A stretch of DNA of 64,000 nt from Uliginosibacterium gangwonense (lineage in GTDB: Bacteria; Pseudomonadota; Gammaproteobacteria; Burkholderiales; Rhodocyclaceae): the NCBI GenBank assembly GCA_005239635.1, contig SBBQ01000020.1:1-64000 (forward strand). Reading direction: 5' to 3'. Of the stretch, positions 40,254 through 48,901 are shown piece by piece. Position 1 is the stretch's first letter; every line of letters starts with the position of its first letter. The notes beneath the pieces are model-generated. The model saw only the letters and a list, made by a program, of their open reading frames with translations, was not told where the DNA came from and made no database searches. The translations under genes and the position numbers were made by a program.

Positions 40254-40265
40254 CGTACTAACGAG
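40230..40265 (+). repeat. Three 12-bp tandem repeats at the end of the hydrolase gene
   Basis: CGTACGAATCAA, CGTACGAGATAA and CGTACTAACGAG follow one another, covering the hydrolase C-terminus (RTNQRTR) and the gap before the MFS gene. A related CGTGCGAATAAC and GTACGAATGATG lie at 41959-41990. Confidence 0.6.
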
Positions 40266-40272
40266 AACAAAC

Positions 40273-41490
40273 ATGAAACCGCAAAACATCTGGGTGCTTG
40301 TACTGGCAGGTGGAATTGTTATGGGCATCGCCCTAGGCATTCGCCATGCCTTTGGCTTGTTCTTAGTGCCGGTGTGTATGGCACACGGTTGGGGGCGCGA
40401 AACATTTAGCCTCGCTATTGCCATACAAAATTTGGTGTGGGGTTTATTTCAACCTTTTGTGGGCATGGTTGCAGATCGCTATGGCGCACGCCGTGTGATT
40501 CAAATTGGTGCGCTCTGCTATGCATTGGGCCTGCTTGGCATGGCGCTGGGTCAAACCACGTTGATGTTTATCCTCAGCACGGGCTTGGTCATCGGCATTG
40601 CCTTGGCCTGCACCACCTTTGGTGTGGTGTATGGCGCGCTAAGCCGCATGGTGTCGCCTGAACAACGAAGCTGGGCCTTAGGCATGGCAGGCGCCACAGG
40701 TGGACTTGGCCTGTTTCTGCTGGTACCGATCATTCAATTGCTGATTGATCACCTCAATTGGAACTTGGCGCTTGTCTCACTGGGGATCGCATGTGTGTTG
40801 ATTTTGCCAATCGCCACGCCGCTTGCAGATTCGCCCGTGCAAAGTGGGCCGCAACAACAAAGCTTGCGCAGCGCACTTAAAGAGGCGTTTGCGCATCGGG
40901 GCTTTTGGTTGCTCAGCATAGGTTTTTTTGCATGCGGATTTCACTTAGCGTTTATTGCCAATCATTTGCCATCGTATTTAAGTGACAAAGGCATGCCGCC
41001 CACAGCTGCAGTTACGGGGCTTGCCATCATTGCGCTCAGCAATGTTGCCGGCACCTATCTTTGCGGCCTGTTTGGAAATTGGTACCGACGAAAATATGTG
41101 CTGTTTGGAATTTATGTGCTGAGGTCGATTGCGATGGGTGCGTTCTACATGCTGCCGCTTACGACATTCAGTTTGTATGCATTTTGCGCCGTCATGGGTT
41201 TAGTCTGGCTCGGCACGGTGCCACTCACAAATGGAGTGCTATCCCAAATCTTTGGTGTGCGCTACCTCACGACACTGTTTGGCTTTGTCTTTTTTGGTCA
41301 CCAGCTCGGCTCATTTTTGGGTGTTTGGTTGGGTGGCTATGTGTTCGATGTAACGCATTCATACGACATCGTTTGGCGATTAAGCGTAGCGATTGGCCTC
41401 ATTTCTGCGGTCTTACATTACCCCATCAACGATGCTGAAATTCATCGCACAACATCGCGCCGCCCAAGCTTGGCGGAGTCCCCAACATGA
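40273..41490 (+). CDS. Major facilitator superfamily transporter
   Basis: 405 residues with 12 hydrophobic segments. It has the MFS loop 2-3 motif GMVADRYGARRVIQIGALCY and a second-half repeat GLFGNWYRRKYVLFGIYVLR. The N-terminus GIALGIRHAFGLFLVPVCMA resembles the oxalate/monocarboxylate (OFA-like) branch seen in many proteobacteria. Its stop overlaps the next small gene (ATGA). Substrate unknown; a carboxylate is a guess. Confidence 0.85.
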   Translation: MKPQNIWVLVLAGGIVMGIALGIRHAFGLFLVPVCMAHGWGRETFSLAIAIQNLVWGLFQPFVGMVADRYGARRVIQIGALCYALGLLGMALGQTTLMFILSTGLVIGIALACTTFGVVYGALSRMVSPEQRSWALGMAGATGGLGLFLLVPIIQLLIDHLNWNLALVSLGIACVLILPIATPLADSPVQSGPQQQSLRSALKEAFAHRGFWLLSIGFFACGFHLAFIANHLPSYLSDKGMPPTAAVTGLAIIALSNVAGTYLCGLFGNWYRRKYVLFGIYVLRSIAMGAFYMLPLTTFSLYAFCAVMGLVWLGTVPLTNGVLSQIFGVRYLTTLFGFVFFGHQLGSFLGVWLGGYVFDVTHSYDIVWRLSVAIGLISAVLHYPINDAEIHRTTSRRPSLAESPT

Positions 41491-41606
41491 AGCTCAAACT
41501 TTGCCTTTGTGCGCTGCTGAGCCTAGCGGTGGGCTGCGCGCTGGTCGCTTACCTCAACCCAATCAATGCTTGGCGCTGGACGATTCTGCTGAGCCTGTGC
41601 AAATAG
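41487..41606 (+). CDS. Small hydrophobic protein (39 residues)
   Basis: MKLKLCLCALLSLAVGCALV followed by AYLNPINAWRWTILLSLCK. The start overlaps the MFS stop by four bases (ATGA), a strong sign of coupled translation. The sequence looks like a signal/anchor segment; Cys17 could be a lipobox Cys (LAVGC), which is weak. I do not recognise the family. Confidence 0.55.
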   Translation: MKLKLCLCALLSLAVGCALVAYLNPINAWRWTILLSLCK

Positions 41607-41649
41607 CAACGCCACACGATTGCCAACCCACTTTTGAGGACGCTGTGTC

Positions 41650-41958
41650 ATGAACACCATTGCCAATACACCAGCCCCACCCTACTACGCCGTTATTTTT
41701 ACCTCCTTCTTAAATGAAGGCACAGACGACTATACGGCCGTTGCTGAATACGCCTTGTCGTTGGCAAAACAGCAGCCCGGCTTTCTGGGGTATGAAGGTG
41801 TTCGAAACGGCATGGGGATTTCCGTTTCGTATTGGGATTCGCTGGAAGCGATTCGCAGTTGGAAGAACCATCCGCAACACCTTGCGCTACAGAAGCAAGA
41901 AGCGCATTGGTATCGACAAAGCAAGATTCGCATTAGCCGAGTTGAGCGGGATTACTAA
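41650..41958 (+). CDS. Antibiotic biosynthesis monooxygenase-type protein
   Basis: 102 residues of the dimeric alpha/beta barrel ABM family. FTSFLNEGTDDYTAVAEYAL and QQPGFLGYEGVRNGMGISVS are the core, with YWDSLEAIRSWKNHPQHLAL typical of the family. Members oxidise aromatic compounds or bind heme; many act in stress or small-molecule turnover. It lies in the cluster controlled, I infer, by the GlxA-type regulator. Confidence 0.85.
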   Translation: MNTIANTPAPPYYAVIFTSFLNEGTDDYTAVAEYALSLAKQQPGFLGYEGVRNGMGISVSYWDSLEAIRSWKNHPQHLALQKQEAHWYRQSKIRISRVERDY

Positions 41959-42094
41959 CGTGCGAATAACAAAGTACGTACGAATGATGATTTACGCGCT
42001 AGTGACACGGTGCAGACCGCCGCTCACCCCGAGTGTCATTTACCGAGACATTGAAACTTAGAACGTTCTTTCACACTGAAATACAACCAAGATC

Positions 42095-42523
42095 ATGAAA
42101 ACTGAATTGTTTTGGCCCTTGCAAACATTAATCTTATGGACACTGTTAATCGGCTTTTTCGCGGCCTATCGACGCGTACGTGAAGCGCGATCAAAACGAA
42201 TTTCGCTGCGTTTAATGTCGCGTGCAAAAGATGTGGCGAGCGTATTTGAAGACACCCAAGTCGCGGACAATTTCAATAACCTGCTTCAGGTCCCGGTATT
42301 GTTTTATGTTTGGTGCCTGACTGCGATCTGCCTGCAGTTACAGCCAACGGGTTTGCTCGTTGGCGCATGGTTATATGTTGCCAGCCGCATTTTGCATAGT
42401 CTCATTCAAATTACGCATAACCATGTGTTGCAGCGCTTCCGCGCGTGGTTGCTCAGCAATATCTTGCTTTTGATATTGTGGTGCGCAACCAGCCTGCAAT
42501 TAATTGCGTCACTCCAAGGCTAG
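42095..42523 (+). CDS. MAPEG family membrane protein
   Basis: 142 residues with four hydrophobic segments. The conserved ADNFNNLLQVPVLFYVWCLT and WLYVASRILHSLIQITHNHV mark the MAPEG (membrane-associated eicosanoid/glutathione metabolism) family. Bacterial members may be glutathione transferases. The VOC gene starts 12 bases downstream. Confidence 0.88.
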   Translation: MKTELFWPLQTLILWTLLIGFFAAYRRVREARSKRISLRLMSRAKDVASVFEDTQVADNFNNLLQVPVLFYVWCLTAICLQLQPTGLLVGAWLYVASRILHSLIQITHNHVLQRFRAWLLSNILLLILWCATSLQLIASLQG

Positions 42524-42535
42524 TGGATACACAAC

Positions 42536-42931
42536 GTGATTTCACATATCACCGTTGGCACAAACCGTTTTGAGGAGGCCGTGGCGTTTTACCGCCCATT
42601 AATGAGCCTACTTGGATATGCCGAGCGCGTGTTTGACCCCGTCGCAGCAATGGCTGCATGGGAGCCTGCACCTAACACGAGACCGCTCTTCATCCTGACT
42701 CGACCCTGGGACCAGCAACCTGCACGTGCAGGCAACGGCCAGCTTATTGCCTTACAAGCTGCCAGTCGGGAATACGTTGACCAAGCCTATGCGCTCGCGC
42801 TTTGCGCTGGTGCGCGTGACGAAGGCGCGCCAGGCTTACGACCGCATTATCACGCCCACTATTACGGAGCCTACTTTAGAGATTTAGATGGCAATAAGTT
42901 ATGTGTTGTTTGCCATACACCACCCGTGTGA
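42536..42931 (+). CDS. VOC-family (glyoxalase-like) protein
   Basis: 131 residues of the vicinal oxygen chelate superfamily. It starts at a GTG (42536) with MISHITVGTNRFEEAVAFYR. A late HYHAHYYGAYFRDLDGNKLC holds metal-ligand candidates. Members act in glyoxal removal, ring cleavage or fosfomycin inactivation; which applies here cannot be told. Confidence 0.85.
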   Translation: MISHITVGTNRFEEAVAFYRPLMSLLGYAERVFDPVAAMAAWEPAPNTRPLFILTRPWDQQPARAGNGQLIALQAASREYVDQAYALALCAGARDEGAPGLRPHYHAHYYGAYFRDLDGNKLCVVCHTPPV

Positions 42932-42947
42932 CCTGCCTTACGCAACA

Positions 42948-42975
42948 AATAAAAAACCCGCCGAAGCGGGTTTTT
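42948..42975. terminator. Bidirectional terminator between the VOC and peroxiredoxin genes
   Basis: AAAAACCCGC-CGAA-GCGGGTTTTT with A- and T-runs, serving both convergent genes. Confidence 0.9.
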
Positions 42976-43031
42976 TATTTGAGCCAACACAGGCTGCGTG
43001 AGTTAGGCCCACGCACCGCGATTGGCAAAGA

Positions 43032-43631
43032 TTACAGCTCTTTCGCGTGGTCTTTCAGATAAGCGGCAACACCTGCTGCATCGGCCTTCATGCCGGCCTT
43101 GCCCGGACGCCAGCCTGCCGGACACACTTCACCGTGCTCTTCGTGGAACAGCAGTGCATCAACCATACGCAGCATTTCGTCTACGTCACGACCCAGCGGC
43201 AGATCGTTAATCACTTCGTGACGAACAACGCCATTTTTGTCGATGAGGAATGAACCGCGCAGTGCAACCTTGCCCGGATGCTCAACGCCATAGGCTTGCA
43301 TCACGTCACCGCCAATATCGGCCACCAACGGAATTTCGATCGCGCCCAAACCACCCTTTTCAACCGGGGTGTTGCGCCATGCGTGGTGCGTGAATTGTGA
43401 GTCGATTGAAACGCCGATCACTACGGTGTTGCGCTTGGCAAATTCGCCAGCGCGCTTAGCGTGAGCAATAATTTCTGACGGGCACACAAAGGTGAAGTCC
43501 AGCGGGTAGAAAAACACGACAGCGTTTTTGCCCTTGATGTAGGTGTGCAGATTGAAGTTTTCGTTAATGCTGCCGTCGGGCATAACGGCGGCTTTGGTAA
43601 AGTCTGGCGCGGTTTTGGTCACGAGTGACAT
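43032..43631 (-). CDS. 2-Cys peroxiredoxin
   Basis: 199 residues of the AhpC/Prx1 class. The peroxidatic Cys is in PLDFTFVCPSEIIAHAKRAG, and the resolving Cys is in EVCPAGWRPGKAGM, followed by the C-terminal tail. It reduces H2O2 and organic peroxides. AGGAG lies seven bases ahead of the ATG at 43631. It lies next to the iron-uptake locus. The upstream region has four 13-bp tandem repeats. Confidence 0.95.
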   Translation of the reverse strand: MSLVTKTAPDFTKAAVMPDGSINENFNLHTYIKGKNAVVFFYPLDFTFVCPSEIIAHAKRAGEFAKRNTVVIGVSIDSQFTHHAWRNTPVEKGGLGAIEIPLVADIGGDVMQAYGVEHPGKVALRGSFLIDKNGVVRHEVINDLPLGRDVDEMLRMVDALLFHEEHGEVCPAGWRPGKAGMKADAAGVAAYLKDHAKEL

Positions 43632-43695
43632 GCGAGGACTCCTCTGTGCAAGTTCTGAATGAGTTGAGTTGTGGTGGTCACAATTCGCCATAAGC

Positions 43696-43747
43696 ATTGG
43701 CAAATTCTACTGGCAAGATTTATTGCCCAATCTTATTGGCAAATTTG
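43696..43747. repeat. Four 13-bp tandem repeats carrying the TTGCCAAT word, upstream of the peroxiredoxin gene
   Basis: ATTGGCAAATTCT (43696), ACTGGCAAGATTT (43709), ATTGCCCAATCTT (43722) and ATTGGCAAATTTG (43735) follow one another with exact 13-base steps. Two contain the perfect 8-mer. On the minus strand they lie 65-116 bases before the start codon, in the promoter region. Confidence 0.75.
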
Positions 43748-43873
43748 TCAGTTCCCACCCGCCGTTGTTAGACACGGTCTAAGCGCAGTGTACCAGCAAC
43801 AGTTTTAGTCGGCAGCACATTATTACGTAAGACAATGACAGGCCAACGACAGCCTGTATCTGGGGTCATACGC

Positions 43874-44557
43874 TTACGGCGTGGCCCACATGCGCAGTAG
43901 GTTGTGATAACAGCTGGTGAGGCGTACGGCGGTTTCACTTTCGCCTTGCTGCTCGCGTACGCCCAGAATAGCCATATCGAGCTCGTACAGTAGTTCGCGC
44001 TGCTGCGGGTTGCCAACCATACTCTCCAACCACGAGAAACACGCCACGCGCGCACCCTGCGTGACGGGCTCAACACGATGCACGCTGTACGATGGATACA
44101 AAATGAGATCGCCCGCCGGTAGCTTAACCGGGCGCCCACCAAAGCCATCTTCAATCACCAGCTCGCCACCTTCGTACTCGTGTGGGTCGCACAAAAACAA
44201 GGTGAACGATAAATCAGTACGCACATGTTGGGCAGTTGCCGGGTGTGTGCGCACTGCGTTATCAACGTGGTTGCCAAATGAATTGGTTTGCCCGCTGTAT
44301 TGATTGAACAGCGGTGGATACACGCGGCGCGGAAGCGCAGCCGTAAAAAACTGTGCGTTCTGGCTTAGGGCCTCCAACACAATGGCGCGCAGTTGCCTTG
44401 CTTCGTCGCATTCTTCTGGTAGTTGCAAGTTGTTTTTGGCGGTGGCCGCTTGCTTACCGGCAGTCACGCGTCCATCAGCCCAATTGGCTTGTTGTAATAG
44501 CGCACGGCACTGCGCGATCTGCGACGCACTCAGCACCTTTTTAATGTGAAACATCAT
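43874..44557 (-). CDS. piuC: Fe(II)/2-oxoglutarate-dependent PKHD-type hydroxylase
   Basis: 227 residues of the PiuC/YbiX family. NSFGNHVDNAVRTHP holds the first His and Asp iron ligands, and YPSYSVHRVEPVTQGARVAC holds the distal His and the 2-oxoglutarate Arg. It usually sits beside a TonB-dependent siderophore receptor and is Fur-regulated, as here. The biochemical substrate is not established. Start may be the first or second of two adjacent ATG codons. Confidence 0.92.
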   Translation of the reverse strand: MMFHIKKVLSASQIAQCRALLQQANWADGRVTAGKQAATAKNNLQLPEECDEARQLRAIVLEALSQNAQFFTAALPRRVYPPLFNQYSGQTNSFGNHVDNAVRTHPATAQHVRTDLSFTLFLCDPHEYEGGELVIEDGFGGRPVKLPAGDLILYPSYSVHRVEPVTQGARVACFSWLESMVGNPQQRELLYELDMAILGVREQQGESETAVRLTSCYHNLLRMWATP

Positions 44558-44658
44558 CTCAAAATTCGCCTTTTGCCAATGCGCTTATTACGAACCCGCC
44601 CAACATACCTATTGCCAATTAGCCCTAGTAAACATTCAGGCAGCGACCTACGCAACCA

Positions 44659-46423
44659 TCAAAACTTCCACTCTGTTGTCACAATGGCCGCGCGGCGTTG
44701 CCCCGGCACCGTAAAGCCGCCGTTGTCGTAAATTGCATCGTAGTACACGCGATCAAACACATTGCGAATGTTCAAACGTACGGTGTAACTGCGCTGCTCG
44801 TATGACACCATGGCATCCCAACGCTCATACGCGGGTGCAGTATTCGGATGAAAATCTGTGCTGCCCGGCAAAGTTGGCACTGCACCTGCACCACTTGGGC
44901 TGTAGCCATAACGCTTGCCCTTGGCCTCAACTCCACCGCCAATTTTCCAGCCGCCGCCCATGGCATAGGTAGTCCATAAATTAAACGTGTAAGGTGGCGT
45001 ATTACGTGAGCGAACACCTTTATACCCTGCATTGGCCGCTGTAATTACTCCTGTCGTGGCATTCACATTCTCAGCAACTTCGAGGATGCGAGAATTCATC
45101 AACGATAGCCCTGCAAACACTTCCCAATCTTCTGTTACACGCCCGGCCACTTCTACTTCAAAACCATCCGTTCGGCGTTTTTTGGTCAAGATGGTTGAGG
45201 TTGATTCCAGATCCGTGTTGCGCTCCCAATCTTTGTTAGCACGATACAGGGCTGTGCGTAACACTAAATCGCCGTCATACAACATCCACTTGGCGCCAAC
45301 TTCTAACACTTGACTGCGCTCTGGCGGCAATGGCGCCACTGTCAGCTGATACAAGTCAGCCGTCGGGCTAAATGAATCGCTATAGCTCACGTAGTAATGG
45401 GTATCTTCAACTGGCTGCCACGACAAAGCCGCACGCGTACTCCACTCACCATATTTCAATTGTGGTGAGGTAGCACTGGAGTACTTGGCATCCATGTAGT
45501 CGCGCCGCACACCGAGTGTGGCTTTCCAATGCGGTACAAACTCAACGGTGTCTTGCACAAAAACTGCGTATGAATTGGACTTAAATCTGACGGGGTCTGT
45601 CGGACCGGTCGGCGCAGGTAGCGCGGGCGTCGTGGTAAAGCTGGTTATGTAGGGTTGAATAATTGGTGGGTTCAACGCTGTAATGCCACCTAGATTTTGT
45701 AAGTTATTACGAAAACTGTCTTCCCTAAAAAACTCAACACCAGAAAGTAGCTCGTGTTTCATCCCGTTTAGATTGAACTTCGTACTGTAGTCCGACTGTA
45801 AATTAAGCGTCTCGTAATCCATGCCACGCGTCGGTCCAACACATGTCCCATTTGTGCATGGCAAGTTAAGGCCAGTGGTGCCTGGTGCGATGGTAGCGCT
45901 CGGTGTGCGCGCCCAATAGCTGCGCTCGTAGTCGGCATAGCGTAGCTGCGTGCGCCACTCGGTTTCTGGCGCTAGTTTTTTGGTGTACGTCGCGGTGGTA
46001 ATGCTGGTATCGCTCTTATCAAAATTGCGATCAATACCCCAGAAATTGCTCACCGGAAAATTGCCCTGCGGCGCACGCGTGTTGGTATCAAAACTCACAC
46101 CGTAATCTGGGATGTCATTGGTAAATGTGCGCACATGGCTCAGGAGAAGTTCATCGGCCGTACCAAGACCAAAACCCAAACTGGCTGCCACGCCTTTGCG
46201 ATGAAGTTCGGGCTCGGTACCTGTGGCCGGGTTTGAACGCCAACTGCCCTCGTCACGCTGAAAGAAATTGACGCGCACCGCCGTGTTGTCGGCTACCTGT
46301 CATCAACGCACCCAGCGGAAGCAAATGCCGAGATTTTGCCAATGACTTTTGCGGCGCAGACACACAGACTTTTAACGGTTTTAGTTGCGACAAAGCTGTC
46401 GCGATTTTGGTTTTGCGCAGCAT
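44659..46423 (-). pseudogene. TonB-dependent siderophore receptor with the plug domain deleted
   Basis: The barrel is almost complete (V-A-D-N-T-A-V-R-V-N-F-F-Q-R-D at about 46294 through the C-terminal FDRVYYDAIYDNGGF and GQRRAAIVTTEWKF). A start with AAGGAG lies at 46423 and begins MLRKTKIATALSQLKPLKVC, leading to a signal-like LLPLGALMTG. Near 46296-46303 this reading frame passes into a different frame from the barrel; the plug and TonB box, about 150 residues, are missing. Open frame alone would leave 539 residues starting at an internal GTG. Intact relatives have about 700. This looks like a deletion with frameshift. The TTGCCAAT word is absent from the barrel. Confidence 0.82.
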
Positions 46424-46481
46424 GCGCCTTCTCCTTGTTGCATAAGCGCTGGCTAGCGGCGGCGGGCTGCGCGAAACTGAA

Positions 46482-46509
46482 CGAGCGATTTAACGAGTGA
46501 AATCGCTCG
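46482..46509. promoter_or_regulatory. Perfect 10-bp hairpin between exbD and the TonB receptor gene
   Basis: CGAGCGATTT and AAATCGCTCG flank an eight-base loop, 29 bases after the exbD stop. No T-run follows on the transcribed strand, so it is not a standard terminator. It may stabilise the exbD end of the mRNA. Confidence 0.45.
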
Positions 46510-46537
46510 ATGAACCTGATGATTAGAAAATAAAGAA

Positions 46538-46960
46538 TTAAGGCGTCGTGTTGGGCGTAGCGACAAAGCCCATTTTTGCCAATCCCTGCTTACGCGCTTC
46601 ACCCATGACCTGTGCGACACGTTCATAGCGTGTCGCTTTATCTGCACGCAAATGCAACTCGGGTTGCGGCTGTTGTTGCGCTGCTGACTTTAAATGCTGA
46701 GTCAGCGCCTGATCATCAATGGCTTGGCCTTCCCAATACAATTGATTCTGCCCATCAATGGCCAAGGTGACCGTCTGTGGCTTTTCAGGATTGGCAACAG
46801 CACTTGCCTGCGGCAGATCAACCCGAATTGCGTGCGTGAGCAACGGTGCCGTCACAATAAAAATAACTAACAACACCAACATCACGTCCACCAATGGCGT
46901 TACGTTAATGTCCGCCATGGGCGCTGAGCTGCCTTCCCGATCAAACGATCCGAATGCCAT
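46538..46960 (-). CDS. exbD: Biopolymer transport protein ExbD
   Basis: 140 residues. A single membrane helix near the N-terminus carries the proton-path Asp (ADINVTPLVDVMLVLLVIFI), followed by the periplasmic domain. It works with ExbB and TonB to energise outer-membrane iron uptake. Its start overlaps the exbB stop by one base (TAATG). Confidence 0.95.
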   Translation of the reverse strand: MAFGSFDREGSSAPMADINVTPLVDVMLVLLVIFIVTAPLLTHAIRVDLPQASAVANPEKPQTVTLAIDGQNQLYWEGQAIDDQALTQHLKSAAQQQPQPELHLRADKATRYERVAQVMGEARKQGLAKMGFVATPNTTP

Positions 46961-47760
46961 TACGCTGCTCCTGCGGCTACACGAAGCGGCGTTGCGCTGG
47001 TTGAAGTAGCCGATTGCACACGTCCGCCGGTGGTGAGATGTGCGTGTAAGTCGTGTGCAAAACCGTCCAACTCACAAATCGTAATGCGATTAACCCGCGT
47101 AAAAGCGTTGTAGGCCAACACTGCAGGAAGTGCGACACCAATACCGGCGGCAGTCATGATTAGCGCTTCCCCAACCGGCCCTGCTACTTTATCGAGCGTC
47201 GCTTGGCCAGAAACCGATACCGCGACTAATGCGTGGTAGATGCCCCACACCGTTCCAAACAGACCCACAAACGGTGCAGTCGCGCCGATCGAAGCCAGGA
47301 AAGTTAGGCCGCGTTCTAAGCGAGCTTGGCTGGCCAACATAGACTGGCGTAACGCACGTGTTAAGAACTCACCACGATCAAGCGCCCAAGATGCATGGCC
47401 TTCACGACGCTCGCAATCATCAAAATGCTGAATCGCAGAACCTGCGCTCAGTGCCAAATGCGACACTGGCGTATTCGGCACATTACGTTGCAATTGTTGC
47501 AAGCCTTCTTTAAAACCAGCGGCCGCCCAAAAGCCATCCAAGCTGCGTGTCATGGTGCGCAGTCGCATCCAATGCCAGGCTTTCAACACAATCCAAAACC
47601 AACTACAAATACTCATCCCTAGCAGCAATAGCGCAACAATATGTGTCACCGTATCGCCGCTATTCCACATATGTGACAAGCCAAAAGAAATATCACTCGG
47701 CATTGCGGTATTCGGCATAGTTACGCCGGGCACGCCCACGTTAGATGATTCGATGGCCAT
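46960..47760 (-). CDS. exbB: Biopolymer transport protein ExbB
   Basis: 266 residues with three hydrophobic segments (HIVALLLLGMSICSWFWIVL; FLASIGATAPFVGLFGTVWG; ALIMTAAGIGVALPAVLAYN). The last two are the conserved MotA/TolQ/ExbB signature. It forms the proton-channel motor with ExbD. It follows tonB by three bases. Confidence 0.95.
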   Translation of the reverse strand: MAIESSNVGVPGVTMPNTAMPSDISFGLSHMWNSGDTVTHIVALLLLGMSICSWFWIVLKAWHWMRLRTMTRSLDGFWAAAGFKEGLQQLQRNVPNTPVSHLALSAGSAIQHFDDCERREGHASWALDRGEFLTRALRQSMLASQARLERGLTFLASIGATAPFVGLFGTVWGIYHALVAVSVSGQATLDKVAGPVGEALIMTAAGIGVALPAVLAYNAFTRVNRITICELDGFAHDLHAHLTTGGRVQSATSTSATPLRVAAGAA

Positions 47761-47763
47761 GCA

Positions 47764-48468
47764 TCACTCCTGATTCAAATTAAAATTAACAGGCACCTGC
47801 ACCCAGTCAGCGATCGGTGTATTGCCACGCTGCGCGGGTTTAAATTGCCACTTCAAAACAGTTTTGCGCGCTGCCTCGTCTAGGCGAGAAAACCCGCTAC
47901 TCTTATTGATCTCAACTTTTTCTGCTAGGCCGTCCGTGCTCACCAACACTCGCAACAAAACCAAACCCTCTTCACCCGCGCGTTTTGACAGCAAGGGATA
48001 AACCGGCTTCGGATTATTTAAATAGCTCACGTCATGTCGCGGCGGACTGACGGGTGCGTTGACCTGCTCGCTCAACGACTGGTTGTTTGATTCTTGAGGA
48101 CGCGCAACCGGACTAGGCTGCGGCGAGTTTGATTGGGCCTCTGCCGTCGTTTGCTGAGTCGCTTGTAACGGTGACGGCTTATTTATTTGGGGCAGCACTT
48201 GCTCGCGTGGTGTCGCAACCTTTTGCTCCACCGGCAACGTAGCAGGCATGATTTCATCCGCGACTTCATTCTCGATGAGCGAGACTTCAATCGCACCGGG
48301 CTCTGGCAACACCACGGCGTTAGGCTGCAACTCAAACCACATCCATGCCAACCCATGCAAAACGATGGCGATTGCCAATGCAACCTTGTCGCCTGCATTT
48401 TGCGGCATGATGTTCAGCGTTTTTCTAGTCAGACTAAAAAACGGAACAGAGAGAGTATGTGCTTGCAT
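47764..48468 (-). CDS. tonB: Energy transducer TonB
   Basis: 234 residues. An N-terminal anchor (KVALAIAIVLHGLAWMWFEL) leads into a Pro/Gln/Ser-rich periplasmic spacer and a C-terminal TonB domain (NPKPVYPLLSKRAGEEGLVL; SSGFSRLDEAARKTVLKWQF). It transfers proton-motive energy to outer-membrane receptors. The order tonB-exbB-exbD is conserved in betaproteobacteria. Confidence 0.93.
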   Translation of the reverse strand: MQAHTLSVPFFSLTRKTLNIMPQNAGDKVALAIAIVLHGLAWMWFELQPNAVVLPEPGAIEVSLIENEVADEIMPATLPVEQKVATPREQVLPQINKPSPLQATQQTTAEAQSNSPQPSPVARPQESNNQSLSEQVNAPVSPPRHDVSYLNNPKPVYPLLSKRAGEEGLVLLRVLVSTDGLAEKVEINKSSGFSRLDEAARKTVLKWQFKPAQRGNTPIADWVQVPVNFNLNQE

Positions 48469-48611
48469 TTTTAAAGCCCAAAACCAACAGGCAAAATCCT
48501 TAAATACTTGTGTGCTTGAAACTAAACCAACTCATTTCGTTTCAACGTAATCAACTAAGTCTTGATTCACGCATGCTGCACCAGCCTTTTCAGAACCAAC
48601 TCCGCCCGCGA

Positions 48612-48827
48612 CTATTTGGTCAAAATTAATTTGCCCGTTTGTGTCTCGCGCAGCTGGTAAACACCGGAGGCATGTCGAATCCTGAGCACCCCTGAGGCTC
48701 CGAGCAGCGATTGGCTCTTCACCTCGCCACGATTTTTGAGGGACTTTAGAAACGCGATTTCTTCGCGCGTGCCTTGCCATTCCTCAATAACCGGGGCTTC
48801 TTCAGGTTTTCCTGCGACTCGGTCCAT
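48612..48827 (-). CDS. hemP: Hemin uptake protein HemP
   Basis: 71 residues. The HemP core is at the C-terminal half: QSLLGASGVLRIRHASGVYQ, then LRETQTGKLILTK, the end shared by the family. HemP genes usually start iron/heme uptake loci and are Fur-controlled; in Burkholderia HemP activates heme-uptake gene expression. A Fur box and promoter lie 30-75 bases upstream. The 143 bases between it and tonB hold no gene. Confidence 0.88.
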   Translation of the reverse strand: MDRVAGKPEEAPVIEEWQGTREEIAFLKSLKNRGEVKSQSLLGASGVLRIRHASGVYQLRETQTGKLILTK

Positions 48828-48856
48828 TTCAAATACGTCGCTTAAACGCGAATCTT

Positions 48857-48875
48857 ATTGATAACGATTCGCATT
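48857..48875 (-). promoter_or_regulatory. Fur box upstream of hemP
   Basis: On the minus strand AATGCGAATCGTTATCAAT is close to the 19-bp Fur consensus and similar to the AATGCGAATNNTTNTCATT form common in betaproteobacteria. It overlaps the -10 region of the candidate promoter, so iron-loaded Fur would block hemP and possibly the tonB-exbB-exbD genes. Confidence 0.8.
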
Positions 48876-48901
48876 TAATCAATATACCAAGGCTGCGTCA
48901 A
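48873..48901 (-). promoter_or_regulatory. Candidate promoter of hemP
   Basis: On the minus strand TTGACG (48901-48896) and TTAAAT (48878-48873) are 17 bases apart, overlapping the Fur box. Confidence 0.6.

Noticed and set aside
43768-43869. A 33-codon leftward frame MTPDTGCRWPVIVLRNNVLP after piuC
   Set aside because: No ribosome site, no conserved feature, and it is in the tail of a longer shadow frame.
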